Positions 34,038 to 42,829 of a stretch of DNA of 64,000 nt are shown piece after piece. Where the stretch lies: positions 1,922,001 to 1,986,000 of the forward strand of contig NZ_AP024828.1 of NCBI RefSeq assembly GCF_019668465.1, in the 5' to 3' direction. The first letter of the stretch is position 1, and each line of letters starts with the position of its first letter. Below the pieces are notes generated by a model, which saw nothing but the letters and a program-made list of their open reading frames with translations, searched no databases and was not told the DNA's origin. The DNA comes from Mycobacterium senriense. GTDB lineage: Bacteria; Actinomycetota; Actinomycetes; Mycobacteriales; Mycobacteriaceae. Made by a program: the position numbers and the translations under genes.

Positions 34038-35392
34038 AGGACCTGGTCGGCTACGCGGCATACCTGCCCCGCTACCGATTGGCCGGCAACGACATCGGGT
34101 TACGCCGAGGAGACCGGGTAGTCGGTGGGTTCGACGAGGACAGCACGACGATGGCGGTGGCGGCCGCAGCGGCGATACCCGACGCACAGAACGCCACTGC
34201 GCTGTATTTCGCCACCAGCACACCGGCTTACGCCGACAAGACCAACGCCACCGCGATCCACGCCGCGCTCGGTCTGGCGGAAGACAGCCTGGCCGTCGAC
34301 TTCTGCGGAACGGGCCGAAGCGGGTTCGCGGCAGTCTTGGCCGCCGCGGGCACCGGCGGCCTCGCGGTGAGCGCCGACATACGCGTGGGACGGCCCGGAT
34401 CGGCGGACGAAAAGCTTGGCGGCGACGGGGCGGCAGCATTGCTGTTCGGAGACAGCGATGAGGCTCTCGCCGAGGTCGTCGCTAGCGCATCGCTGACAGC
34501 GGAATTCCTGGATCGTTGGCGCGCGGTTACTTCGGTGACAGGCGAGCAATGGGAGGAGCGGTTCGGCGCCGAGCGTTACGCGGCGCTCATCCGTGCCGCG
34601 GTCGAACGCGTTCTGAACGCTGCCGGTGTAGCCGACGTTGACCACGTGGTGCTCGCTTGCCCGAACAGCGCGATCGTCAAGCGAGCGGCGGCCTTGGTCA
34701 AAGGGGAGAAGTCGGTGGTCACCTCGCCCATCGGCTTCTCGGGTGCCTGTGATGCGGCACTGGCATTGTGCAGCGTGCTCGATACCGCCGATGCGGGGGA
34801 CACCATCCTTGTGTTGTGGGCAGTCGATGGCTGTGACGCGATGCTGTTGCGGGCCACGACCGCGCTGCCGGGCGCGCGTCAACCACAGCCGGTCACCCAG
34901 CAACGAGCCGACGGCCTGCCCGTCGCGCACTTGACGTACCTGTCGTGGCGCGGGTTGGTCGAGATGGAACCCCCGCGCCGTCCGGAGCCGGACCGGCCCT
35001 CGGGGCCGGCGGCGCAGCGGTCTGCGCCGTGGAAGTTCGGCCTCAGCGGATCGCGCTGCGAGGCTTGCGGATTCGTCCATCTCCCACCGGGCCGCGTCTG
35101 TAAGAGTTGCGGTGCTACCGACCAGATGGGCGTCATACCCGTTGCGGCCATGCGAGGGACCGTGGTTACCTACACCGTCGACCACCTGGCGTACTCACCG
35201 TCGCCGCCAGTCGTGCAGGCCGTGGTCGACGTGTCCGGTGGCGGCCGATTCGCCTGCCAAGTTGCCGATGCCGAGCCGGAACGCATCCAGGTCGGATCAA
35301 CGGTGGGATTCACCTTCCGGCGCCTGTTCACCGCAAACGATGTGCACAACTATTTCTGGAAAGCCCGATTGGACGGGAGCAGCGATGGCTAG
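34034..35392 (+). CDS. HMG-CoA synthase-like protein fused to DUF35 Zn-ribbon/OB domain
   Basis: 452 residues. The N-terminal about 320 residues have a thiolase-superfamily/HMG-CoA synthase III fold, with a candidate nucleophile C91 in DFCGTGRSG. The C-terminus has a zinc ribbon (C342, C345, C356, C359) followed by an OB-fold (DUF35, acyl-CoA-associated). DUF35 proteins usually are separate partners of thiolases; here they are fused. It follows the thiolase gene and precedes an SCP-x-type thiolase gene, so a heteromeric complex with them is likely. Confidence 0.82.
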   Translation: MKDLVGYAAYLPRYRLAGNDIGLRRGDRVVGGFDEDSTTMAVAAAAAIPDAQNATALYFATSTPAYADKTNATAIHAALGLAEDSLAVDFCGTGRSGFAAVLAAAGTGGLAVSADIRVGRPGSADEKLGGDGAAALLFGDSDEALAEVVASASLTAEFLDRWRAVTSVTGEQWEERFGAERYAALIRAAVERVLNAAGVADVDHVVLACPNSAIVKRAAALVKGEKSVVTSPIGFSGACDAALALCSVLDTADAGDTILVLWAVDGCDAMLLRATTALPGARQPQPVTQQRADGLPVAHLTYLSWRGLVEMEPPRRPEPDRPSGPAAQRSAPWKFGLSGSRCEACGFVHLPPGRVCKSCGATDQMGVIPVAAMRGTVVTYTVDHLAYSPSPPVVQAVVDVSGGGRFACQVADAEPERIQVGSTVGFTFRRLFTANDVHNYFWKARLDGSSDG

Positions 35393-36581
35393 CAGGGGAA
35401 TAGCGGGCAGGGTCGCAGTCGTGGCGATGGGCTGCTCGCGATTCGGCGAACGGTGGGCCGACTCTGCCGACGACTTGCTACTCGAGGCCTACAGCGAGTG
35501 CATGGCGTCGGTTCCGGGCTTGAGCGCGAACGATATTGACGCCTATTGGCTGGGCACTTTGAGTTCGGGGATGTCGGGCCTGACGCTGAGCCGGCCGCTG
35601 GGAACCGGCGACAAACCGGTGACTCGGGTGGAGAACATGTGCGCCAGCGGATCGGAGGCTTTCCGCAACGCCTGTTACGCGGTCGCCAGTGGTGCCTACG
35701 ACGTGGCGATGGCTGTCGGGGTGGAGAAGCTCAAGGATTCCGGCTTCTCCGGGTTGTTACGTCAAGATCCGCCCAGCGACGGCACCGCTCCCGAACTGTC
35801 GATGACGGCACCTGCGGCTTTTTCGCTGCTCGATCCGGCCTACTGCGCGAAGTACGGCACCCACGCTGACGAGATGCGTGCGGCGATGACTCACGTTGCC
35901 TGGAAGAACCACACCAACGGCGCCCGTAACCCCAAGGCGCAGTTCCGTTCTGCCGTCGCCAGGGAAACCATCGACAAGGCGCCGAAGGTGGCCGGACGGC
36001 TCGGCGTTTTCGACTGCTCTGGGGTGTCCGACGGCGCCGCCTGCGCAGTCATCGTGCCGGCCGAACGCGCACATGAATACACCGAAACGCCGATGTATGT
36101 TCTCGGGCTCTCACTGGTCGCCGGCTCGGGCCGCGGCGCGATGGATCCCGGTTACGACTACACCAGTTTCCCCGAGGTTGTGCGCTCGGCCCAGGACGCC
36201 TACCGGCAGGCGGGCATAGCGGATCCGCGGAGCGCATTCTCTCTGGCCGAGGTCCACGACTGCTTTACACCCACCGAGATCGTGTTGATGGAAGATCTCG
36301 GATTCGCCGACCCCGGTCAGGCGTGCAAAGACGTGCTGGCGGGCGACTTCGACGCTGACGGTCGTTTGCCGATCAACCCCGACGGTGGCCTGAAGTCATT
36401 CGGGCATCCCGTTGGCGCCAGCGGGCTGCGGATGCTCTACGAGGCGTGGCTGCAGTTCCGCGGAGAGGCGGGCCAGCGACAACTGCCCGATCCGCATACC
36501 GCGCTTACCCACAACCTGGGCGGGCGTCCGGGCAGTTGTGTCTCTTTCGTCTCGGTGGTAGCCGCGACTCAAGGGATCTAG
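35385..36581 (+). CDS. SCP-x-type thiolase/lipid-transfer-like protein
   Basis: 398 residues, overlapping the previous gene by 8 bases. The nucleophile region NMCASGSEAF (C86), HDCFTPTE and GHPVGASG identify a thiolase of the SCP-x/lipid transfer group, such as those cooperating with DUF35 proteins. It probably works with the fused HMGCS/DUF35 protein in removing an acyl unit from a bulky CoA thioester. Last gene of the operon. Confidence 0.87.
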   Translation: MASRGIAGRVAVVAMGCSRFGERWADSADDLLLEAYSECMASVPGLSANDIDAYWLGTLSSGMSGLTLSRPLGTGDKPVTRVENMCASGSEAFRNACYAVASGAYDVAMAVGVEKLKDSGFSGLLRQDPPSDGTAPELSMTAPAAFSLLDPAYCAKYGTHADEMRAAMTHVAWKNHTNGARNPKAQFRSAVARETIDKAPKVAGRLGVFDCSGVSDGAACAVIVPAERAHEYTETPMYVLGLSLVAGSGRGAMDPGYDYTSFPEVVRSAQDAYRQAGIADPRSAFSLAEVHDCFTPTEIVLMEDLGFADPGQACKDVLAGDFDADGRLPINPDGGLKSFGHPVGASGLRMLYEAWLQFRGEAGQRQLPDPHTALTHNLGGRPGSCVSFVSVVAATQGI

Positions 36582-36632
36582 AGCGCGACGCCGTGCTGGG
36601 CGTGTCTTTCGTCTCCGCGAGGACAGGCCAGA

Positions 36633-37280
36633 TCAGTGCAGTTCTTCAGCGGCCGTGCGAACGATGGTTTGGGCTTCGCTGGCTGGTATTCCGAGCGCCG
36701 CGAGGACGTGCTGGGCAAATGCCCGGTCAGCGTCTGGACCATGCCGTCCGTCGAGGATCTCGCGAATGAGAGCGAAGGCGCCGCCGATCACGGCAGTCAG
36801 TACCACCTCGATGTCGGCGACAACGAAGCGGTCGGTCGCGATACCGCGTTCGACAGCGACCCGAGCATGGGGGTGGACCGCTTCGCCGAACAGGGCCTCC
36901 GAATGGCCGATGTTCACGATCAGCCGGGCGAAGTCAGGTTCGTCGTAAGCCAGTCGGATCACCCTGAGGTTGGCCAGCGCGACCACGATCGCCGGATCGG
37001 TGTCCGCGTTGATGTCGCTGATCGTTGCCAGCGCGAGTTTGGACAGGCTCTCGGTGATCACCGCCTCCAGCAACTCCTCTTTGGAGGAGAAGTAGTTGTA
37101 GAAGCCGCCCAAGGCGATATCTGCTTCTTCGGTGATGTCCTGAATACGCACGCGAGCAACGCCTTTCGCAGCGATCAGCGAGCGAGCGGCATCCATCAGC
37201 GACTGCCGCGTGCGGAGACGCTGACGCTCGACGCGGGTCAGCGTCTTGCTTTCGGGAGCAGAGGCCACGCCCGAATTCAT
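36633..37280 (-). CDS. TetR family transcriptional regulator
   Basis: 215 residues if the ATG at 37280 is used; ATGs at 37301 and 37325 are in frame. Helix-turn-helix: VRIQDITEEADIALGGFYNYF followed by SSKEELLEAVI. I prefer 37280 because repeated TGAAT/ATTCA half-sites would then lie in its promoter; no start has a strong ribosome site. It is convergent with the Rieske operon and divergent from the gene at 37576, so may control the latter. Confidence 0.82.
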   Translation of the reverse strand: MNSGVASAPESKTLTRVERQRLRTRQSLMDAARSLIAAKGVARVRIQDITEEADIALGGFYNYFSSKEELLEAVITESLSKLALATISDINADTDPAIVVALANLRVIRLAYDEPDFARLIVNIGHSEALFGEAVHPHARVAVERGIATDRFVVADIEVVLTAVIGGAFALIREILDGRHGPDADRAFAQHVLAALGIPASEAQTIVRTAAEELH

Positions 37281-37318
37281 ACGCGCTGAATACGCATTCA
37301 TGCTTGAAATCCTATTCA
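37275..37318. promoter_or_regulatory. Cluster of TGAAT/ATTCA half-sites
   Basis: ATTCA (37275-37279), then TGAATACGCATTCA (37287-37300, perfect 5-bp arms), then ATTCA (37314-37318). Two overlapping palindromes at the start of a TetR gene look like an autoregulatory operator. Confidence 0.5.
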
Positions 37319-37575
37319 CGTCCATGTTAGCTTCGAGTGGCGCCGTGAACTGGCCCACATGAGTAGGAAGATTCTGATGGTTTCTCCGCTGCTGTCGGCG
37401 ATCCCGGGCCGCCGGTCTTTGCGGCGATGCCCAGGGCCGGCAAGGCAATCGTGAACATCTTGGTGTCCGGCGTGGCGGCGTCGGGAGCACGGTCGCGCGT
37501 GCTTCGAGCTGGTTACCGCGGGCCCATCCGTCGGCTGCTGTCTGCCATCAAACCTGTTGATGCATAGGAGTGTTC

Positions 37576-38622
37576 ATGCCGCTACACACCCATCCCGCTG
37601 AAACCGATCTGCTGTTACCGCTGCCCGCAGCAGGGGAGCAGTGGGATCCACACCTCATCCATACGCATTACTTCGGCTTCTCGGTTCCCGAGGCGGCGAT
37701 CGGCGTATTCCTCTACGTCCGCTACCAGCCGGCGTTCCCGTTATCACAAGGCGGTGTCTGCATCTTTCAGGGCACCGACAACATCGAATACACCGACATG
37801 GCTTTCCTGGACTACGAGATAACGATGCCGTGGCCCAGAGTGTCGGGAAACACGATCACCACGGACAACGGGCTGACGATCGACTTCACCGAGCCCGGAA
37901 AGACCGCGCGGCTCACCTACGACAGCGGTGATGGAGCCGCCTCGATCGATGTCATCGCCAAGGCGGTAACCCCGCTTCTGGCGCGAGGGCATGTGATGCC
38001 GGGGGAGGAAGATCACCACGAATCAGCGCGGATGCCCGGCGGCACTGAGCAATTCATGCACGTCACCGGCGAACTACGACTGCGCGGCGACGTTCATGCG
38101 GTCAACTGCTACGCACCGAGAGATCGATCGTGGCGCCAGATCCGGGTGGAACGCCGCGGCGCAGTCCCGGTTCCGCCGGTCGGTTGGTCACCGATGTACT
38201 TCGGTCCGGATTTGATCTTCAACCAGATCAGCTTTGAACCGCTGGACACCGATCCCGCGTGGGCCGGGCTCTACGAGGTCGGCGACCGCGCGTCACACCA
38301 CTTCGCCTGGATTCAGCGCGGCGACGAAAGCCGGTCGATCAAGTGGGTACGCCGCAACGTCCTCGAGTACCACCAACGAACGTATCTGCCGATGCGTCAA
38401 GAGATCACTACCGAGGACGAGCTTGGCGAGGTGTACCGGTTTCAGGGCGAGGCGATCGCCTGCGCGTCGCTGCCGGCGTGGCCTAACACGTCCTTCCACG
38501 ACAGCGTCTATCGCTGGACCGACGAACAGGGCCGGATCGCCTACGCGACGTACCAAGAACTGTGGTTTCACGAGTATCAGCAACTGATGAAACGCCGTGC
38601 GCTGGCCGCGTGGCAGTCGTGA
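37576..38622 (+). CDS. DUF7064-like protein of unknown function
   Basis: 348 residues from an ATG five bases after AGGAG. Mainly beta-strand composition with many Trp/Tyr/Phe (YFGFSVPEAAIGVFLYVRYQP, SFHDSVYRWTDEQGRIAY). This resembles a group of actinobacterial and sphingomonad proteins (DUF7064/7065 type), distantly like lipocalin-type CrtC/AttH hydratase-like beta-barrels. The assignment is tentative. TGATG overlap with the next gene. Confidence 0.7.
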   Translation: MPLHTHPAETDLLLPLPAAGEQWDPHLIHTHYFGFSVPEAAIGVFLYVRYQPAFPLSQGGVCIFQGTDNIEYTDMAFLDYEITMPWPRVSGNTITTDNGLTIDFTEPGKTARLTYDSGDGAASIDVIAKAVTPLLARGHVMPGEEDHHESARMPGGTEQFMHVTGELRLRGDVHAVNCYAPRDRSWRQIRVERRGAVPVPPVGWSPMYFGPDLIFNQISFEPLDTDPAWAGLYEVGDRASHHFAWIQRGDESRSIKWVRRNVLEYHQRTYLPMRQEITTEDELGEVYRFQGEAIACASLPAWPNTSFHDSVYRWTDEQGRIAYATYQELWFHEYQQLMKRRALAAWQS

Positions 38623-40268
38623 TGGGAGGGCAGGAAGTGTTTCATTCGAAGAACAATGACTACGACGTCGTAGTGATCGGCGCCGGCCACAACGGGCTGA
38701 CGGCCGCGGCCTACCTCGCCCGGGCGGGACTTCGGGTGGTCGTGCTGGAGGCCTCGCCCACGTCTGGCGGCATGCTGGGCACGAACGCCATCTTCGACAA
38801 TGCACCACAGCATCTGATCAACGAAGGCGGTATTCAGGCTTCGCTGTTCCGCTCGAGTACCGTCGAGGCTGATCTGGACCTGCAACGCCACGGCCTGCGG
38901 CAGGTCATCGCCGATCCGTTCCACGTGCACCTCGATCCTGACGGACCATCGCTGGCTTTCTGGAAAGACCCGGCGCGTACGGCTGACGAGCTGAAGTACT
39001 TCTCGCGCAAAGACGCTCGCGCCTATCTTGAGTTCGCCAAACAGCTGGACGCGGCAATGGATCTCGCGCTGCCATTTATGAACGGCCACCCGACCCACCC
39101 ATCAGGTAAAGCGATCCTCAATGCGATACCCGTGGCGATGCGACGGCGCAAGGATCTGCTGCCTCTGATCAGCTTCCTGACCCGGTCGCATGCCGAGATC
39201 ATCACCGAGCGCTTCGACACTCCACTATTGCGCGCCGCACTGGCGTCGATGCCGCCGTTCTGCTGGATGACTCAGGATGGCACCGGTTGGGCGTTGATCT
39301 ATATCGCAATGTGCTTGCGTACCAACTCGTCTCGGATGGTGGGAGGTTCGGGCGCGTTGCCGGGGGCCATTCAGCGTTCGTTCGAGGCGCATGGCGGCAA
39401 GGTACGACTGTCCGCACGCGTGGAAGAGTTGTTGCTCGACCGCGGTCAGATCAGCGGTGTTCGACTCGAAAGCGGCGAGGTAGTGCGCGCGCCTTATGTG
39501 TTGGCGTCGTGCAGCCCGAAACTCACCCTGTGCGAGCTTTTGCCACGCGGGGTTCTCGACGACACCATGCAACGACGCGCGGATGCCATCCCGGTCGATG
39601 TGGTCGAGGCCGCGACGCTCAAGATCGATGTCGCACTCGACGGTCAGTTGTCCCTGCCGCGCCACCAGGCTTGGCGAGATGACGGCTTGGATCTGCGCGA
39701 ACCGATCTGCGCCTGGCAGACATTCGAAGAGCATATCCGGGCGTGGGAGGACACCATTGCCGGACGCTGGCCGGACCCGATCTGCGGCATCGGGATCATT
39801 CCGACAGCCCTGGATCCCAGCCAGGCACCGGCCGGCAAGGACACGTTCTGGTACTGGTCCGGCATCACGCCGGCACATCCCGACGAGCCGTGGGAGGACG
39901 TCCGGGACAAGATCGGCGACCGCGCATTGAGCGCAGCTGCCGACTTCTACAAAGGACTGGACTCGATGGTCATCGAGCGACGGGTGTTCAACATTCCGGA
40001 CCTGGCGACGCGCTTCAATGTGCCCGGCGGCAACGTGTATCACGTCGACCCAGCCGGGATGCGGTTCGGACCATTACGGCCCGCAACGGGTTTCGGCAGT
40101 TACGACACGCCAGTTCCGGGGTTGTTCCTCAGCGGCGCCGGGACGCATCCCACGGGCGGTATCAGCGCCATTCCCGGTCAGCAATCGGCCAGATGGCTAC
40201 TGAAAAAGATGAAGCGGTCCAACGGCTTGGTCGGTCGCGCCAGCCAGCGAATCTCGAACTCTCGTTGA
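38622..40268 (+). CDS. FAD-dependent oxidoreductase, phytoene desaturase/CRTISO-like
   Basis: 548 residues from the ATG at 38622. N-terminal FAD motif VVVIGAGHNGLTAAAYLARAG, then LEASPTSGGMLGTNA (the GG motif), and a C-terminal GLFLSGAGTHPTGGISAIPG FAD contact. It belongs to the amine oxidase/phytoene desaturase superfamily and could desaturate or isomerise a lipid-like substrate. It is operonic with the DUF7064-like and APH-type genes. Confidence 0.85.
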   Translation: MGGQEVFHSKNNDYDVVVIGAGHNGLTAAAYLARAGLRVVVLEASPTSGGMLGTNAIFDNAPQHLINEGGIQASLFRSSTVEADLDLQRHGLRQVIADPFHVHLDPDGPSLAFWKDPARTADELKYFSRKDARAYLEFAKQLDAAMDLALPFMNGHPTHPSGKAILNAIPVAMRRRKDLLPLISFLTRSHAEIITERFDTPLLRAALASMPPFCWMTQDGTGWALIYIAMCLRTNSSRMVGGSGALPGAIQRSFEAHGGKVRLSARVEELLLDRGQISGVRLESGEVVRAPYVLASCSPKLTLCELLPRGVLDDTMQRRADAIPVDVVEAATLKIDVALDGQLSLPRHQAWRDDGLDLREPICAWQTFEEHIRAWEDTIAGRWPDPICGIGIIPTALDPSQAPAGKDTFWYWSGITPAHPDEPWEDVRDKIGDRALSAAADFYKGLDSMVIERRVFNIPDLATRFNVPGGNVYHVDPAGMRFGPLRPATGFGSYDTPVPGLFLSGAGTHPTGGISAIPGQQSARWLLKKMKRSNGLVGRASQRISNSR

Positions 40269-40277
40269 GGAGATCTC

Positions 40278-41396
40278 ATGGCACTGAAGAACGTGATCGA
40301 CACCGATGTCGCAGCCGACAAGCTGGCTTACTGGTTGTCCTCGAAAATCCCTGAGGCCCAGCAGATCACGGTGACTAACTTGCAGGTTCCCGGTGCAGGC
40401 GGGTTGTCGAATGAAACGGTGCTGTTCACCGTGAATTGGAACCAGGACGGTGCGGCGGTCACGAGAGGCATGGTCGCCCGGGTGCAGCCCAACGGCCCCG
40501 GCGTGTTCCCGGATTACAACCTGCACAAGGAGTGGGCCGTCATCAAGGCATTGGGTAGACACACGAAGGTGCCGGTCCCCAAGGCCTACTTCTACGAAGA
40601 AGATCCGTCCATTCTCGGTTCGCCGTTCCTGGTCATGGAGCGCATCGACGGACGCATCCCGGCTGACGACCCACCGTTTACGGCGGCCGGGTGGGTGCTC
40701 GACCTGACACCTGACCAGCGACGTCAGATGTGGCATAACGGCATCGACACGATGGCCGCCATTCACGGAGTCGACTGGCTCGGGGCCGGGTTGGGGTTTC
40801 TCGACGCACCCGAGAACCACAGCGGTCTCGACGCCGGCCTGGCTCATTGGCGGAAGACATTCGACTGGGCGGCCGAGGGCGAGCCGAACCCGACGATCGA
40901 AGCGGCCCTTACGTGGCTCGACGAGAACCGGCCTGAATCCGATACAGAGAAGGTGCTCAATTGGGGCGATGCACGGGTCGGCAACATCATCTTCTCTGAC
41001 AGCCTGGCGGCCGCGGCGGTGCTCGACTGGGAGATGGTCGTACTGGCCAGCCGTGAGCAAGAAATTGGCTGGTGGCTGTTCCTCCAGCGCCATCACACCG
41101 AAGGTGTGGGCCTGCCGCTGCCTGAGGGCATTCTCGATCACGCCGAAACGGTCGACTACTACGAGCAAATCACGGGTTACCGGTTGCGAAACCTGGATTA
41201 TTACGAGGTCTTGGCCGGAACCCGGTTGGCGATCCTGATGGTTCGGGCGGCGCACCTGATGATCGGTGCCGGACTTCTGCCGCCGGATGCCACGATGGCG
41301 CTGAGCAATCCGGCTACCCAACTGGTCGCGAAGCTGCTCGGGCTGACCGCTCCAGACGCGGTCAGCATCAGCTTCATCGGCAATCGTGGCCAGTGA
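40278..41396 (+). CDS. APH-family phosphotransferase
   Basis: 372 residues, GAGGAG ribosome site. The kinase-like core shows VPVPKAYFYEEDPSILGSPFLVMERIDGR (ATP/hinge region), the catalytic-loop-like LNWGDARVGNII and the metal motif AVLDWEM. The catalytic loop has NWGDAR where aminoglycoside kinases have HGD; the Asp is kept. In actinobacterial lipid operons such proteins resemble the kinase part of ACAD11-type 4-hydroxyacyl-CoA enzymes. It may phosphorylate a hydroxylated acyl substrate. Confidence 0.85.
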   Translation: MALKNVIDTDVAADKLAYWLSSKIPEAQQITVTNLQVPGAGGLSNETVLFTVNWNQDGAAVTRGMVARVQPNGPGVFPDYNLHKEWAVIKALGRHTKVPVPKAYFYEEDPSILGSPFLVMERIDGRIPADDPPFTAAGWVLDLTPDQRRQMWHNGIDTMAAIHGVDWLGAGLGFLDAPENHSGLDAGLAHWRKTFDWAAEGEPNPTIEAALTWLDENRPESDTEKVLNWGDARVGNIIFSDSLAAAAVLDWEMVVLASREQEIGWWLFLQRHHTEGVGLPLPEGILDHAETVDYYEQITGYRLRNLDYYEVLAGTRLAILMVRAAHLMIGAGLLPPDATMALSNPATQLVAKLLGLTAPDAVSISFIGNRGQ

Positions 41397-41431
41397 GGCG
41401 ACGCGATCGGTGGCGTCATGCACCAGCCTGA

Positions 41432-41456
41432 GATTTTTCTATTTAAGATAAAAATC
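41432..41456. promoter_or_regulatory. AT-rich palindrome upstream of the Mce ATPase gene
   Basis: Perfect 7-base arms GATTTTT (41432-41438) and AAAAATC (41450-41456) around an 11-base AT-rich centre. It resembles on the opposite strand the AT-rich element at 42784. A TATGCT -10-like hexamer lies at 41483-41488. It may be an operator or the terminator of the preceding operon. Confidence 0.45.
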
Positions 41457-41572
41457 CTGCTGCCACGTCGACGCAGCGAAGCTATGCTGGCCCCGGCGGA
41501 CACGCATGAGCGGTTTGCTCGCGCGCCGAGCGAACCGGCGATGAGCAAGTGTCGAAACGGGAGGGGTTTGGC

Positions 41573-42643
41573 GTGGGTATCGGTATTTCGGTTACGGGGC
41601 TGACGAAGTCGTTCGGCGCTCAGCGAATTTGGGAAGACGTGACGATGGACATTCCGGAGGGCGAGGTCAGCGTGCTGCTGGGCCCGTCGGGTACCGGTAA
41701 GTCGGTGTTCTTGAAGTCGTTGATCGGTCTGCTGCGCCCGGAGAGCGGCTCGATCGTGGTGGGCGGCACCGATGTCACCGAGTGTTCGCCCAAAGAGCTC
41801 TACGACATCCGCACCCTGTTCGGCGTAATGTTCCAGGACGGCGCCCTGTTCGGCTCGATGAACCTGTATGACAACACCGCGTTCCCATTGCGCGAGCACA
41901 CCAAGAAGAGGGAAGGCGAGATCCGTGACATGGTCATGGAGAAGCTGGAACTCGTCGGTCTGGGCGGGGATGAGAAGAAGTTCCCCGGTGAGATCTCCGG
42001 TGGTATGCGCAAGCGTGCCGGGCTGGCCCGCTCGCTGGTGTTGGACCCGCAGATCATTCTGTGTGACGAGCCCGACTCGGGTCTGGATCCGGTCCGTACC
42101 GCCTACCTGAGCCAGCTGATCCTCGACATCAACGCCCAGATCGACGCGACCATCTTGATCGTGACGCACAACATCAACATCGCGCGCACGGTGCCCGACA
42201 ATATGGGGATGCTGTTCCGTCGCAAGCTGGTCATGTTCGGGCCCCGCGAAGTGTTGCTGACCAGCGACGAGCCGGTGGTGCGTCAGTTCCTCAACGGTCG
42301 TCGTATCGGGCCGATCGGCATGTCCGAGGAAAAGGACGAGGCCACCATGGCCGAGGAGCAGGCCCAAACTGAGGCCGGCCACCACGACGGTGGTGTCGAG
42401 GAGATCGAGGGCGTGCCCCCCCAGATCACCTGCACTCCGGGTATGCCCGAGCGCAAAGCTGTGGCCCGTCGTCAGGCCCGGGTTCGGGAGAACCTGCACC
42501 TGCTGCCCGAGCATGCCCAGGAGGCCATCCTCGAATCGTTCGCGAACGCCGGCAAGCACGCCGCAGCTCAGGACTACGACGATTACGCCGACCAGCACGA
42601 CGAGGCCGATACCGCATCGATCCCGGTCTTGCGAGGGTCCTGA
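41573..42643 (+). CDS. mkl: Mce/Mla-type ABC transporter ATPase (Mkl/MceG)
   Basis: 356 residues from the GTG at 41573, six bases after GGGAGGGG; an upstream GTG at 41549 has no ribosome site. Walker A GPSGTGKS (37-44), signature SGGMRKRAGLAR and Walker B ILCDEPDSGLDP are intact. The sequence after the ABC domain (RQFLNGRRIGPIGMSEEKDE, VEEIEGVPPQI) is the characteristic Mkl C-terminal region. It is the energy source of Mce importers. Such ATPases are usually unlinked to mce operons; this one is 16 kb from one. Confidence 0.93.
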   Translation: MGIGISVTGLTKSFGAQRIWEDVTMDIPEGEVSVLLGPSGTGKSVFLKSLIGLLRPESGSIVVGGTDVTECSPKELYDIRTLFGVMFQDGALFGSMNLYDNTAFPLREHTKKREGEIRDMVMEKLELVGLGGDEKKFPGEISGGMRKRAGLARSLVLDPQIILCDEPDSGLDPVRTAYLSQLILDINAQIDATILIVTHNINIARTVPDNMGMLFRRKLVMFGPREVLLTSDEPVVRQFLNGRRIGPIGMSEEKDEATMAEEQAQTEAGHHDGGVEEIEGVPPQITCTPGMPERKAVARRQARVRENLHLLPEHAQEAILESFANAGKHAAAQDYDDYADQHDEADTASIPVLRGS

Positions 42644-42688
42644 GCCCGGCCGCAAGGGTGATTGGCGGGTTGGTGACGGGGAGCAGCG

Positions 42689-42716
42689 CCTTACCATAAG
42701 TGGACTTATGGTAAGG
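42689..42716. promoter_or_regulatory. 28-base perfect inverted repeat
   Basis: Arms CCTTACCATAAG (42689-42700) and its exact reverse complement (42705-42716), loop TGGA. It lies 46 bases after the Mkl gene and 114 bases before the SCP2 gene. It could be an operator for the following operon or a terminator hairpin; there is no U-run. Confidence 0.55.
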
Positions 42717-42783
42717 TCCCTGTGACGGGGGTCATAGACCGTGCTGAGCATACTTCGTGGCACGAAACCTGACTCGGCGGCGA

Positions 42784-42807
42784 TTTGAATCTTAATTAAA
42801 TTAAAAC
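42784..42807. promoter_or_regulatory. AT-rich element before the SCP2-like gene
   Basis: A 24-base stretch with only four G/C, centred on TTAATTAA (42792-42799), unusual in this high-GC DNA. It ends 23 bases before the start codon of the SCP2-like gene and resembles the palindrome at 41432 (16 of 23 positions, opposite orientation). Confidence 0.45.
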
Positions 42808-42829
42808 TGAGATTAAGGAGACATGAAAC

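Noticed and set aside
34100..35185. 361-codon minus-strand frame
   Set aside because: Antisense shadow of the HMGCS-DUF35 gene, no motifs.
36588..36603. ACGCC/GGCGT hairpin between convergent genes
   Set aside because: Only five pairs and no U-run; not distinguishable from chance in high-GC DNA.
40197..41423. 408-codon minus-strand frame
   Set aside because: Antisense to the phosphotransferase gene; no motif.
41201..42763. 520-codon minus-strand frame
   Set aside because: Antisense to the Mkl gene, whose ABC motifs are complete.
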